DNA of 34,545 bases, taken from the NCBI RefSeq assembly GCF_001304695.1, contig NZ_JFAQ01000113.1, forward strand, positions 1 through 34,545. The letters are read 5' to 3'. A program made the position numbers and the translations under genes. Positions 26,492 through 34,545 of this stretch are shown piece by piece (within the stretch, counting starts at the first letter, position 1; each line of letters starts with the position of its first letter). Under the pieces are notes generated by a model, which was given only the letters and a program-made list of their open reading frames with translations, was not told where the DNA came from and did no database searches. The DNA comes from Xanthomonas axonopodis. GTDB taxonomy: Bacteria > Pseudomonadota > Gammaproteobacteria > Xanthomonadales > Xanthomonadaceae.

Positions 26492-26911
26492 ATGAGCGAG
26501 ACCCATCGGCAACACGCCATCGGCCTGGTCCAGGCCTATTACGCGGCATTCAACCGTGGCGACTGGGACGGCATGTTGGCGTTTCTGGCCGACGACGTTG
26601 CCCACGACCTCAATCAAGGTCCGCGCGAAATCGGCCGCAACGAATTTGCCGCGTTCCTGCAGCGCATGAACGACAGTTACCGCGAGCAATTGCGCGATGT
26701 GGTCGTCGTCGCCAACGACGATGGCACCCGGGTCGGTGCCGAGTACGTGGTGCATGGCGTCTATCACACCACCGACGAAGGCCTGCCGGAGGCCACCGGG
26801 CAGACCTATGTGCTGGTGGGCGGTGCGTTCTTCGACGTGCGGGGCGACAAGATCACTCGCGTGACCAACTACTACAACCTGCAGGAATGGATTGCGCAGG
26901 TATCGCGCTGA
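26492..26911 (+). CDS. Ketosteroid-isomerase-related (SnoaL-like) protein
   Basis: The product is 139 residues and starts MSETHRQHAIGLVQAYYAAFNRGDWDGMLAFLADDVAHDLNQG in outline, a standard NTF2-like/SnoaL N-terminal helix pair. It continues with GRNEFAAFLQRM and ends ITRVTNYYNLQEWIAQV, typical of the ketosteroid-isomerase-related proteins often called by TIGR02096 (from memory). It is cytoplasmic with no signal peptide. The ligand is unknown. It lies 45 bp after the DUF218 gene on the same strand and is followed at once by the REP-like palindrome, which may end the transcript. Confidence 0.85.
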   Translation: MSETHRQHAIGLVQAYYAAFNRGDWDGMLAFLADDVAHDLNQGPREIGRNEFAAFLQRMNDSYREQLRDVVVVANDDGTRVGAEYVVHGVYHTTDEGLPEATGQTYVLVGGAFFDVRGDKITRVTNYYNLQEWIAQVSR

Positions 26912-26942
26912 GTGCGTCGACCGGCATGGGCTAGAATGCATC

Positions 26943-27009
26943 GTAGGAGCGCACCCGGGCGCGATGAAGCGTTACCGGCGATGCCGGTCGCGCCCGGGTG
27001 TGCTCCTAC
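26943..27009. repeat. REP-like nested palindrome (GTAGGAGCG type)
   Basis: Two 22-bp arms, beginning GTAGGAGCGCACCCGGG and ending CCCGGGTGTGCTCCTAC, match with one mismatch around a 23-bp centre. The centre holds its own hairpin, ACCGGC-GAT-GCCGGT. It lies between convergent genes, ending 15 bp from the LpxO-like stop. GTAGGAGC-type REP elements are dispersed in xanthomonads and pseudomonads and are linked to REP-associated (RAYT) transposases; none is encoded here. Confidence 0.85.
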
Positions 27010-27024
27010 ACGGGCGGGCGAGGG

Positions 27025-27930
27025 TTACAGCGACACGATCCCGACCACCACCAGGATGAAGATGCTCCACTTGAGCGCCTGGTACAGCGGGTTGTTGCGT
27101 TCCTTCAGCGCCTTGGCCTTGAGGCGGGCGGCGTAGAAATAGCGGAACACGCGGTTGATGCCGCCGGTCTTGTCGCCTTCCTGATTGGGCGAGGCGCCGG
27201 CCGAGAGCAGGCTGCGGCCGACGAAGCGGTTCACCGCCGCTGCCCAGCGCCAGCGCATCGGGCGTTCGATATCGCAGAACAGAATGATGCGGTCCTGCTC
27301 GGTGTCGTTGCGCGCGTAGTGGATGTAGGTCTCGTCGAACATGGTCCACTCGCCATCGCGCCAGCTGTGGCGCTGGCCGTCGACGTCGATGAAGCAACGG
27401 TCGTCGTTCGGTGTCGCCAGGCCCAGGTGCAGTCGCATGGAACCGGCGAACGGGTCGCGGTGCGGGCGCAGTTCGCTGCCCGGCGGCAGTTCGGCGAACA
27501 TCGCTGCCTTCACCGTGGGAATGGACTTCAGCAAGGCGGTGGTCTGCGGGCACAATTCGACTGCAGACGGGTGCGCGGTGCCGTACCACTTCAGATAGAA
27601 ACGCTTCCAGCCACGCCGGAAGAACGAATTGAAGCCGATGTCGGTATAGCCTTCGGCAGCGCGGATCTTCTGCATCTGCTGCAACGCCACCGCTTCGTCG
27701 CGGATCAGTGGCCAGCTGGCGCGCAGCGGCGCCAGCTCTGGAAATTCCTTGCCCGGGTCGATGAACGGGGTGGTCGGCACGCGCGAACACAGGTACATCA
27801 GTGTGTTGATCGGGGCCATGAAGGTGGAATGGTCCAGCAACTGCCGGCTGAGCCGGTGCCGCACGCGACCGCGGTAATGGATGTAGAGCGCCGATGCGAT
27901 GAACAGCGCGATGAGGAGCCACTTCAACAT
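27025..27930 (-). CDS. lpxO: LpxO-like lipid A hydroxylase (aspartyl/asparaginyl beta-hydroxylase family)
   Basis: The product is 301 residues from the ATG at 27930; Salmonella LpxO is about the same length. Hydrophobic segments at both ends (residues 3-19 and the last 17) anchor it at the inner membrane. The Fe(II)/2-oxoglutarate dioxygenase core shows His157-Arg-Asp159 in LRPHRDPFAGSMRLHLGL and His204 in FDETYIHYARNDT, the expected metal ligands, plus RIILFCDIERP. LpxO adds a 2-hydroxyl to a secondary acyl chain of lipid A. Substrate specificity here is inferred from family and size. No Shine-Dalgarno is clear upstream of the ATG. Confidence 0.85.
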   Translation of the reverse strand: MLKWLLIALFIASALYIHYRGRVRHRLSRQLLDHSTFMAPINTLMYLCSRVPTTPFIDPGKEFPELAPLRASWPLIRDEAVALQQMQKIRAAEGYTDIGFNSFFRRGWKRFYLKWYGTAHPSAVELCPQTTALLKSIPTVKAAMFAELPPGSELRPHRDPFAGSMRLHLGLATPNDDRCFIDVDGQRHSWRDGEWTMFDETYIHYARNDTEQDRIILFCDIERPMRWRWAAAVNRFVGRSLLSAGASPNQEGDKTGGINRVFRYFYAARLKAKALKERNNPLYQALKWSIFILVVVGIVSL

Positions 27931-28179
27931 GGGGGAGGCCGATTGGGGGGCGGGGAGCCGCAAACGTAAGAGCGGCTTCCAACAAGCGCACGCGCACTAC
28001 TGCGCCGTGTCGGTAGCCACCATCGAACTAGATGAGCCGCAACGAAGGAAGTGCGGCCGGTCACTTCAGAATTCTAGCAAGTGTCACCGCCGAGCCTGAC
28101 GGGTGAGCATGCGCAGGGCGCAATAACTGCGTATCTCGCCGGCAGTGGATGCGCGATGGCCGGCGTTCTGTACCGCCGC

Positions 28180-29064
28180 TCAGTCGATGCGGCGGCGGAT
28201 CGGGATGGCGCTGACCGGCACGCTGGCAACGTCACGCCCGTGTTCGCGGATGGGCGCACCCGGCGCCGGTGCCCAGGCATGGGCGTAGATCACTTCCCAG
28301 GAGCTGGGCAGGGTGCCGTCGCGCCGCCGCAGCGGTTCGTAGGCAGCACTGGCGGCCGCGAAGCGACCGCGTCCGGTCAAGGTGGCGCGGCGGTTGCTGA
28401 GCGCATTGGTCGCGCCCATCGCACGCAGCTCGCGCATGAGCGCAGGCAGGTCGCTGTAGGTCAGGGTGAACAGGTCGCGGTCCAGCACCGGGTCGCGGAA
28501 CCTGGACATCAGCAGGGCGTCGCCGAATTGGGCGATCGGCGGAAAGCGGCTGACGTGCGGCGCCGGGTCGGTCTGCGCAAAGGCATCGCGCAATTCGATC
28601 AGCGTTTCCGCGCCGAAGGTGGAGCACAGCAGCAATCCACCCGGGCGCAGCGCACGTCGAAAGCCGGCGAACACGGCCGGCAGGTCTTCCACCCACTGCA
28701 GGCACAGATTGCTGAAGATCACATCCACGCTGCCGTCGGCAACGGGCAGCGCGCGCGCATCGGCGCACACCTGCGTGAACGGCTTCCACCAGCCAGCGGC
28801 CTTGCGCGCCTGGCGCAGCATCGGCATGGCCTGATCCAGCGCGATCACCTGCGCCTTGGGCCAGCGCTTCTTGATTGCAGCGCTCGCATGGCCGGGGCCG
28901 GCGCCGACATCCAGCACCACCTTGGGCACCTGCTCGCCCAGGTAGTCGAGCGATTCGAGCAGGCGGGCTTCCGCTTCGCGTTGAAGTGCGGCGGCGGCGG
29001 TATAGGTGCTGGCGGCACGCGCAAACGCGCGCCGGACGTGGCGGGTGTCGAAAGTACTGGTCAT
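28180..29064 (-). CDS. bioC: Malonyl-ACP O-methyltransferase
   Basis: The product is 294 residues from the ATG at 29064; 18 more in-frame codons upstream are unlikely to be used. It is a class I SAM methyltransferase with motif I VLDVGAGPGHAS (about 50-61), VIALDQAMPML and the post-motif region IFSNLCLQWVEDLPAVFAGFRRALRPGG, typical of BioC (the NLCLQW signature). The N-terminal VRRAFARAASTYTAAAALQREAE is also BioC-like. It methylates the free carboxyl of malonyl-ACP so that fatty acid synthesis can build the pimeloyl chain. It is the last gene of the biotin run, downstream of bioH and an SDR. Confidence 0.92.
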   Translation of the reverse strand: MTSTFDTRHVRRAFARAASTYTAAAALQREAEARLLESLDYLGEQVPKVVLDVGAGPGHASAAIKKRWPKAQVIALDQAMPMLRQARKAAGWWKPFTQVCADARALPVADGSVDVIFSNLCLQWVEDLPAVFAGFRRALRPGGLLLCSTFGAETLIELRDAFAQTDPAPHVSRFPPIAQFGDALLMSRFRDPVLDRDLFTLTYSDLPALMRELRAMGATNALSNRRATLTGRGRFAAASAAYEPLRRRDGTLPSSWEVIYAHAWAPAPGAPIREHGRDVASVPVSAIPIRRRID

Positions 29065-29127
29065 GGCAACGCTATTGTCGCCCCTGGCAGGGGCGGAGGG
29101 AATCGATCGGGCCCGCAAGGCGCCGCG

Positions 29128-29910
29128 CTAGAACGTGCCGGGATAGCTGCCGCCATCGATCAACAGATTCTGTCCGGTGACGTAGCCGGCCTGCGCACTG
29201 CACAGAAAGGCGCAGGCCGCGCCGAACTCGTCCGGTTCGCCGAAGCGCGCTGCCGGAATGCCCGCACGCTTGCGCTCTGCGACCTCTTGGGCGGTGCTGC
29301 CCCGTTGCTGTGCGATGGCGGCGAAATTGCCGCGCAGGCGGTCGGTGGCGAACTGCCCGGGCAACAGGTTGTTGATGGTGACGTTGTCGGCCACGGTGCT
29401 GCGCGCCAACCCGGCGACGAAGCCGGTGAGGCCGGCGCGGGCAGCGTTGGACAGGCCAAGGATGTCGATCGGCGCCTTCACCGCGCTGGAGGTGATGTTG
29501 ACGATGCGGCCGAAGCGGCGTGCGCGCATGTCATCGACGGTGGCGCGGATCAGTTCGATCGGTGCCAGCATGTTGGCGTCCAGCGCGCGCAACCAGTCGG
29601 TGCGTTCCCACTGGCGGAAATCGCCCGGCGGCGGGCCGCCGGCGTTGTTGATCAGGATGTCGACCTGCGGGCAGGCCGCGAGTGCGGCGCTGCGTCCTTC
29701 CGGCGTGGCGATATCGGCCACCACGCTGCGCACCTGGCCAGCGCCGGGCAGTGCGCGCAAGGCGTCGGCGGCGTGCTCCAGCGGCTCACGTCCGCGTGCG
29801 GCGATCACCACATTGACGCCTTCGCCGGCCAATGCACGTGCGCAGCCCAAACCCAGGCCTTTGCTTGCGGCGCAGACCAATGCCCAGCGGCCAGCGATTC
29901 CCAGATCCAT
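29128..29910 (-). CDS. Atypical short-chain dehydrogenase/reductase in the biotin run
   Basis: The product is 260 residues with a classical SDR layout: the nucleotide-binding ASKGLGLG at 15-22, INNAGG at 87-92, active-site serine region ITSSAVKAP (about 139-147) and C-terminal YVTGQNLLIDGGSYPG. The usual Tyr-x3-Lys is replaced: counted from Ser141, the Tyr position is Ser154 and the Lys position is Arg158 (LSNAARAG). A subfamily of FabG-like proteins carries this SN-x2-RAG pattern, so it may be a family feature. It may still bind NAD(P)H. It sits between bioH and bioC, 46 bp after bioH. A direct role in biotin synthesis is not established. Confidence 0.85.
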   Translation of the reverse strand: MDLGIAGRWALVCAASKGLGLGCARALAGEGVNVVIAARGREPLEHAADALRALPGAGQVRSVVADIATPEGRSAALAACPQVDILINNAGGPPPGDFRQWERTDWLRALDANMLAPIELIRATVDDMRARRFGRIVNITSSAVKAPIDILGLSNAARAGLTGFVAGLARSTVADNVTINNLLPGQFATDRLRGNFAAIAQQRGSTAQEVAERKRAGIPAARFGEPDEFGAACAFLCSAQAGYVTGQNLLIDGGSYPGTF

Positions 29911-29955
29911 GCGATGTGCCCCTCGATCAGCGATGTCACATGATCGACGATCGGC

Positions 29956-30717
29956 TCATGGCACGGACGCAACGAAGCGTTGCAGTGCCTCGCTGACCTG
30001 ATCTGCATGGCCAAGAAACGGCGCATGACCACCGCCGGCAATGGTGAGCGCCTGTGCATGCGGGCTGAGCGCGGCGGCGGCATGCATGCCGGCGGCCGGC
30101 ACCAGGCGATCGCGTTGCCCGGCGATCCACAGGCTGGGGCGTGCGAGCTGCGGCAAGGCGCGGCGCAGATCGGTGCGTTCAAGCAGGGTAAGGCCTTGCT
30201 GCAACGCCTCCGGCGCCGGTTCGCCGCGCGCGGTGAGCGTCTCGCGCAGGCTGCGCAGTTCGCTGCGTGCATGCGCCGAGCCCAGTGTGTCCAGCGCAAG
30301 AAAACGTTCCAGCGTGCCGCGGTAGTCGCGCGACAACTCGATGCCGAATTGCACGAAGACCTCGCGCTGGACGGCACTCGGCCAATCGCTGCCACGTACG
30401 AAACGCGGCGTTGCGGCAATCATCGCCAGCCCGCGTACCTGCGGCAGGGTAGCGGCCGCATGCAGCGCGAACAGCCCGCCCAGCGACCAGCCGAGCCATA
30501 CCGCCGGCGGCGTGGCGGCTGCAATCTCGGCGACCACGTAGGGCAATGCCAGCGGTGTGCTGTCGTCGCGACTGAAGCCGTGCCCGGGCAGGTCGACCAG
30601 ATGCAATTGATGGCGCGGTGCCAGGCGCTCGACCAGCGGCGCGAACACGCCGCCGTGCAGTGCCCAACCGTGCAGGAGAACCAGCGCAGGCCCGTGGCCG
30701 ATGACATCGATATACAT
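29956..30717 (-). CDS. bioH: Pimeloyl-ACP methyl ester carboxylesterase
   Basis: The product is 253 residues from the ATG at 30717, matching E. coli BioH (256). Upstream in-frame codons overlap the preceding gene and lack homology. The start MYIDVIGHGPALVLLHGWALHGGVF is typical. The catalytic triad is visible as Ser78 in GWSLGG, Asp203 in AGQRDRLVP and His231 in GGGHAPFLGH. It removes the methyl group from pimeloyl-ACP methyl ester, ending chain building begun by BioC. It has a weak ribosome site and may depend on coupling with upstream translation. Confidence 0.93.
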   Translation of the reverse strand: MYIDVIGHGPALVLLHGWALHGGVFAPLVERLAPRHQLHLVDLPGHGFSRDDSTPLALPYVVAEIAAATPPAVWLGWSLGGLFALHAAATLPQVRGLAMIAATPRFVRGSDWPSAVQREVFVQFGIELSRDYRGTLERFLALDTLGSAHARSELRSLRETLTARGEPAPEALQQGLTLLERTDLRRALPQLARPSLWIAGQRDRLVPAAGMHAAAALSPHAQALTIAGGGHAPFLGHADQVSEALQRFVASVP

Positions 30718-30817
30718 GCGCGTATTGTCGCCGATTGTGGCGTGCCGGCACGCATCGTGAAAATACGCGACGGTGCTTGGATGCATGTAGATCTGCTGTT
30801 TGTGCAGTGCCTCGGTG

Positions 30818-31192
30818 TCAATGCGTGGCGGCTGCACGCAGTGCGACGATTCTCGGGGCCAGCAACGTCCACTGCGCACGCGCATGACCGCACCAGCGCC
30901 AGCGCGCCGGCCAGTGCCAGCGCCGTGCGCACCGCGCCTGGATCGCCGCAACCAGCCAATCGGAATCAAAGCCGTCCCAGACGCCGGCCACGCTGCGCAG
31001 ATTGCCGATCAGTACCAGGTGCACCTCGTACAACAACATCGTGCGCAACTGTTCCAGGGTGAAGGGCGAGGCAGCCAGAACGCGCGCGATGTCGTTGTCG
31101 TCGCAACTATCGCTGTCCAGGTACAGCCGCGACAAGGCTTCCCAGACGCGGCGTTGCGCCGCGTTGGCTGTGCCTGGTGTCGCGCGTGACAT
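30818..31192 (-). CDS. Small unknown protein between bioF and bioH (DUF7079-like)
   Basis: The product is 124 residues from the ATG at 31192; the open frame extends to 31258. The first two thirds look like a real protein: RRVWEALSRLYLDSDSCDDNDIARVLAASPF, then LEQLRTMLLYEVHLVLIGNLRSVAGVWDGFDSDWL. This resembles small proteins grouped as DUF7079 (from memory). The last 35 residues are Trp/Arg-rich and look like random high-GC translation, so the C-terminus may be altered. The function is unknown. It is co-directional with the biotin genes and may only share their transcript. There is no Shine-Dalgarno before the ATG. Confidence 0.65.
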   Translation of the reverse strand: MSRATPGTANAAQRRVWEALSRLYLDSDSCDDNDIARVLAASPFTLEQLRTMLLYEVHLVLIGNLRSVAGVWDGFDSDWLVAAIQARCARRWHWPARWRWCGHARAQWTLLAPRIVALRAAATH

Positions 31193-31383
31193 GTCAGTGC
31201 CGGGGTGCGATTGGATGCCGGCGCGCACCGGTTGCACGGCTGGCCCAATGCAGGCCATCGATCCCGCAATGCATGGTCAGCGCGCCGTTGTCGCCTGCCA
31301 TGCAGCTGCGTCGTGCAATCGCTGCAGTGGCTGAGTGGCCCACGCGTGTTTGCGTGCAGGCCAGCCACGCACTGCCACTTGCC

Positions 31384-32589
31384 TCAAGCAGAAGCACCCA
31401 GCGGCTGCCGACTGACCACATCGCGCGCCTGCACGACGGCCTCGACCAGTGCCTGCACCTGCTGCGGCGTATGCAACACAGACAAGGTCACGCGCAAACG
31501 CGCCTTGCCTTTGGGCACGGTGGGCGGACGAATGGCGCCAACCATGAAACCTGCGTTTTCCAGTGCAGCCGACATTGCCATCACGGTTGCTTCCTCGCCA
31601 CATAACAACGGCTGGATCGGCGTGTCGGAGGCCATCAGTTCAAAGCCGTGCTTGCGCGCGCCATCGCGGAACGCACCGATCAATTCGACCAGACGCGTAC
31701 GCCGCCAATCGTCGCGACGCGCCAGGCGCACGGCCGCCAGGGTGGCCGCGACCTGCGCCGGCGGCAATGCAGTGGTGTAAATGTACGGACGCGCCGTTTC
31801 GGCCAGATGGCGCACCAGCGCCTCTTCGCCCACCACCACCGCGCCGTAGCCACCGAGCGCCTTGCCCAGGGTGACCAACTGCAACGGCACTTCGGCCACG
31901 CCCAACCCGGCATCGGCCACGCAACCGCGCCCTTGCGGACCGAGCACGCCCACACCGTGCGCGTCGTCCACATAGAACAGCGCTTGCTGCATGCGCGCCA
32001 CCAGGCTCAAGGTGCGCAGCGGCGCGACATCGCCGTCCATGCTGAAAACGCCGTCGGTGGCCAGCATCGCCGCGCCCTCGGGCGCGCCCTTGAGCTGGCG
32101 CATTGCGCCTTCCACGTCCAGGTGCGGATAGCGCCGCAGCCGGCAGCCGGCCAGCCGCGTGGCATCGAGCAGGCTGGCGTGATTGAGCCGGTCCTGCACG
32201 CAGACGTCGTCTTCTTCGCTGAGCAACGCCTGTTGCACGGCCAGATTGGCGATGAAGCCGCTGCCGAACAGTAACGCCGACGGATAGCCCAGCCAGTCGG
32301 CGATTTCGCGTTCGAGCGTTTCGTGCGCGGTGTGGTGACCGCAGATCAGATGCGAGGCGGTGGCGCCGGCGCCATCGCGGGCAGCGGCATCCTGCAGCGC
32401 GGCGACCACTTCGAACTGTTGCGACAGACCCAGGTAGTCGTTGGAACAGAAACCGGTCAGCCAACGGCCATCGATCTCAAGCCGCGCGCCATCTCGCCGG
32501 CCCACCTGTCGCCGCACCCGCACCCGTTCCTGGGCCACACGCAATTTACGCAGCGACGAAATCCGTTCGTGCAGATCGGGGCGAGCCAT
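31384..32589 (-). CDS. bioF: 8-amino-7-oxononanoate synthase
   Basis: The product is 401 residues from the ATG at 32589, a little longer than E. coli BioF (384). It is an alpha-oxoamine synthase of PLP fold type [11 protein letters not shown] (48-57), [27 protein letters not shown] (205-217) and the PLP lysine Lys243 in LGKALGGYG. It joins pimeloyl-ACP and alanine to give 8-amino-7-oxononanoate. It lies 91 bp after bioB on the same strand. The open frame continues beyond 32589 toward 32871, overlapping bioB, without homologous sequence. Confidence 0.94.
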   Translation of the reverse strand: MARPDLHERISSLRKLRVAQERVRVRRQVGRRDGARLEIDGRWLTGFCSNDYLGLSQQFEVVAALQDAAARDGAGATASHLICGHHTAHETLEREIADWLGYPSALLFGSGFIANLAVQQALLSEEDDVCVQDRLNHASLLDATRLAGCRLRRYPHLDVEGAMRQLKGAPEGAAMLATDGVFSMDGDVAPLRTLSLVARMQQALFYVDDAHGVGVLGPQGRGCVADAGLGVAEVPLQLVTLGKALGGYGAVVVGEEALVRHLAETARPYIYTTALPPAQVAATLAAVRLARRDDWRRTRLVELIGAFRDGARKHGFELMASDTPIQPLLCGEEATVMAMSAALENAGFMVGAIRPPTVPKGKARLRVTLSVLHTPQQVQALVEAVVQARDVVSRQPLGASA

Positions 32590-32680
32590 GGGGGCGTTCA
32601 ACGGCAGGGAAGGTTCGTTAGCGTAACGTGCCGGGCTCAGGGCGCCCAGCCGCCACCGACGACCGGTGCCCGGCGTCAGG

Positions 32681-33715
32681 TCAGGCAGCGTGCTCGCATG
32701 CAGCGCTGCGGGTGATCTCCGCATGGACGGTGCCGGGGTGATCGTGCTCGGCCGCATCGACGGTGATCTGCATCGGGCGCAGGCCCAGGCGCTGGAACAG
32801 GGCCTGGTCGCGTTCGGTGTCCGGGTTGCCGGTGGTGAGCAATTTTTCGCCGTAGAAAATCGAATTGGCACCGGCCAGGAAGCACAGCGCCTGCAGTTCG
32901 TCGCTCATCGCCTCGCGGCCGGCGGACAGGCGCACCATCGATTTAGGCATCGCGATACGGGCCACGGCGATCATGCGCACGAACTCGAACGGGTCCAGTT
33001 GCTGGGTGCCATGCAGCGGAGTACCGGGCACCTGCACCAGCTGGTTGATCGGCACCGAATCCGGATGCGCCGGCAGCGTGGCCAGCGCCAGCAGCAGGCC
33101 GATGCGGTGTTCGCGGGTTTCGCCCATGCCGACGATGCCGCCGCAGCAGGTCTTCAGGCCGACATCGCGCACATGCTCCAGCGTGTTCAGGCGGTCCTGG
33201 TACTGGCGGGTATGGATGATCGAGTCGTAATAATCCGGCGCGGTATCCAGATTGTGGTTGTAGTAGTCCAGCCCGGCATCCTTGAGCGCACGCGCCTGGC
33301 CGGCGTCGAGCATGCCGAGTGTGGCGCAGGTTTCCAGGCCCATGGCCTTCACCTCGCGGATCATGGCGGCCACCTTGGGGATGTCGCGCTCCTTGGGCGA
33401 GCGCCAGGCGGCGCCCATGCAGAAGCGCGAGGCACCGGCGGCCTTGGCCTGGCGCGCCTTGGCGACGACCTCTTCGGTTTCCATCAACTTCTGCGCGGTC
33501 ACGCCGGTGTCGTAGCGCTGCGCCTGCGGGCAGTACACGCAGTCTTCCGGGCAACCGCCGGTCTTGACCGAGAGCAAGGTGGACACCTGCACTTGCGCCG
33601 GGTCGAAGTGCGCGCGATGCACGCTGGCCGCGCGATGCAGCAGCTCCGGAAACGGCAGATCGAACAGCGCCTGCAGCTCTTTGCGATCCCAGTCATGGCG
33701 GAGGACAACAGACAT
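32681..33715 (-). CDS. bioB: Biotin synthase
   Basis: The product is 344 residues from the ATG at 33715, with AGGAAA about seven bases upstream. It is a radical SAM enzyme with the [4Fe-4S] motif Cys55-x3-Cys59-x2-Cys62 ([12 protein letters not shown]). [20 protein letters not shown] and RLSAGR supply the remaining cysteines and the arginine for the auxiliary [2Fe-2S] cluster. It inserts sulfur into dethiobiotin, the last step of the pathway. It heads the biotin run bioB-bioF-unknown-bioH-SDR-bioC and is divergent from comF, with only 49 bp between start codons. bioA and bioD are not in this window. Confidence 0.96.
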   Translation of the reverse strand: MSVVLRHDWDRKELQALFDLPFPELLHRAASVHRAHFDPAQVQVSTLLSVKTGGCPEDCVYCPQAQRYDTGVTAQKLMETEEVVAKARQAKAAGASRFCMGAAWRSPKERDIPKVAAMIREVKAMGLETCATLGMLDAGQARALKDAGLDYYNHNLDTAPDYYDSIIHTRQYQDRLNTLEHVRDVGLKTCCGGIVGMGETREHRIGLLLALATLPAHPDSVPINQLVQVPGTPLHGTQQLDPFEFVRMIAVARIAMPKSMVRLSAGREAMSDELQALCFLAGANSIFYGEKLLTTGNPDTERDQALFQRLGLRPMQITVDAAEHDHPGTVHAEITRSAACEHAA

Positions 33716-33764
33716 CGGAGTTTCCTGATAGTCAGCGGCTTGGAAGCCAGGCAGTCTGGTGAGC

Positions 33765-34490
33765 ATGGAAAAGGCTGTCAACTTCAATCAGGTTCGATCG
33801 GTTTACAGGTGGCCGCAGCGGGTGCTGCGGCTGTTGCTGCCGAGCCTGTGTCTGGTCTGCGCGGAGGCCGGCACGCCCGACGGCGATCTCTGCCCCGCAT
33901 GCTGTGCCGCCTTGCCCGACCACGGCCACGCCTGCCTGTGCTGCGCCACGCAGCTGTTCGCCTCCGATGCGGTGGCGCTGTGCGGGCAGTGCCTGCAGCA
34001 CCCACCACCGCTGCAGCGGGTGCATGCCTGTTTTACCTATCGCTGGCCGGTGGATGGGCTGCTGCGGCGGTTCAAGTTCCATCAGGACCTGGCGGCAGGC
34101 CACCTGCTCAGCGAACTGATGGCTCGGCGCTGCGTGGGGCTGCCGCGCCCGCAGGCGTTGGTGCCGGTTAGCCTGCACCGGCAACGCCTGCGCCAGCGCG
34201 GTTACGACCAGGCGCTGGAGCTGGCCAGACCGCTGGGCCGCGCGTTGCAGCTGCCGTGCCTGCCGTTGCTGCGACGCGTTCGCGCGACCGCACCGCAATC
34301 CGAACTGGACGCGGTCGAGCGGCAGCGCAATCTGCGCGATGCGTTCGAGGCCCGCGGCGCCTTGCCCGCGCATGTGGCCTTGGTGGACGACGTGATGACG
34401 ACCGGCGCGACGTTGCACGCCGCGGCGAAGGCCTTGCGCAAGGCGGGTGTTCAACGGGTGGATGCCTGGGTCTGCGCGCGGGTGCCGTGA
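33765..34490 (+). CDS. comF: ComF-family phosphoribosyltransferase-like protein
   Basis: The product is 241 residues from the ATG at 33765 (a GTG at 33759 is also possible). Four CxxC pairs in the N-terminal part (Cys29/32, 43/46, 57/60 and 73/76) form the double zinc-ribbon-like region of ComF. A C-terminal type I phosphoribosyltransferase domain has the PRPP-binding motif [14 protein letters not shown] (Asp208-Asp209). [12 protein letters not shown] is a further ComF landmark. ComF is needed for natural transformation in several bacteria, where it probably helps move or process incoming single-stranded DNA. In xanthomonads and other gammaproteobacteria it is commonly placed next to bioB, as here. 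Confidence 0.93.
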   Translation: MEKAVNFNQVRSVYRWPQRVLRLLLPSLCLVCAEAGTPDGDLCPACCAALPDHGHACLCCATQLFASDAVALCGQCLQHPPPLQRVHACFTYRWPVDGLLRRFKFHQDLAAGHLLSELMARRCVGLPRPQALVPVSLHRQRLRQRGYDQALELARPLGRALQLPCLPLLRRVRATAPQSELDAVERQRNLRDAFEARGALPAHVALVDDVMTTGATLHAAAKALRKAGVQRVDAWVCARVP

Positions 34491-34507
34491 CCTGGCCTGC
34501 CGCCGCC

Positions 34508-34545
34508 GGGTGCGCGAGGCTTCGCCCGTACCCTCACCCCAACCC
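34508..34545. repeat. Start of a dispersed Xanthomonas-type intergenic repeat (truncated)
   Basis: The window ends in GGTGCGCGAGGCTTCGCCC followed by GTACCCTCACCCCAACCC. From memory, CCCTCACCCCAACCC is the beginning of a widely dispersed intergenic repeat in Xanthomonas genomes. GCGAGGCTTCGC is also self-complementary. The element is cut by the window edge, so its extent cannot be judged. Confidence 0.5.

Noticed and set aside
28081-29943. 620-residue plus-strand open frame opposite bioC and the SDR
   Set aside because: Shadow frame caused by codon bias; both minus-strand genes have clear family motifs.
32666-34171. 501-residue plus-strand open frame opposite bioB and across comF
   Set aside because: Overlaps two well-supported genes and shows only biased, low-information sequence.

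Overview
The window is a high-GC (roughly two-thirds G+C), gene-dense chromosomal segment. Gene content and order point to a plant-associated gammaproteobacterium of the Xanthomonas group: a glp block, vanAB divergent from a complete pca cluster ending in an IclR regulator, mnmG, an LpxO-type hydroxylase, a bioB-bioF-bioH-bioC run and comF. The identification rests on recalled synteny and protein flavour, not on a search. No rRNA, tRNA, insertion sequence, prophage or CRISPR array was seen.

Layout: (1) 249-761, a secreted NTF2/SnoaL-like protein. (2) 875-6049, minus strand, glycerol block glpR-glpD-glpF-glpK. glpR and glpF are intact, but glpK carries an in-frame amber codon and glpD a single-base frameshift, so this lineage looks unable to dissimilate glycerol by this route. 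GlpR-like operators remain between glpR and glpD. (3) 6413-8573, minus strand, vanB and vanA (vanillate O-demethylase), divergent from (4) 8826-16038, plus strand, pcaI-pcaJ-pcaF-pcaH-pcaG-pcaB-pcaD-pcaC. Together these take vanillate to protocatechuate and on to succinyl-CoA and acetyl-CoA. A secreted alpha/beta hydrolase (16203) and an IclR-type regulator, probably PcaR (minus, 17472), close the block. (5) 18481-21592, a RIO-type kinase, an HSL-family esterase and a frameshifted DUF2490-like gene. (6) 21745-24755, mnmG and a Gly/Tyr/Pro-rich lipoprotein, both minus. Their intergenic region holds a perfect CRP/Clp-type palindrome, a plus-strand rho-independent terminator with no gene in front of it (candidate small RNA) and a second strong terminator. 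(7) 24913-26911, a serine/threonine dehydratase-like gene with an apparent loss of its GQGT segment and an octanucleotide tandem repeat inside the coding region, overlapping a DUF218 membrane protein, then a ketosteroid-isomerase-like protein. (8) 27025-27930, an LpxO-like hydroxylase. (9) 28180-33715, minus strand, a biotin run bioB-bioF-(small unknown gene)-bioH-SDR-bioC. (10) 33765-34490, comF, divergent from bioB. The last bases look like the start of a dispersed intergenic repeat.

The main points for a second look are the decay of two of the four glycerol genes with an intact regulator, the candidate Clp-linked small RNA upstream of mnmG, the repeat-bearing and apparently deleted dehydratase gene, and the nested REP-like palindrome. 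I found no clear evidence of a wholly new multi-gene system.
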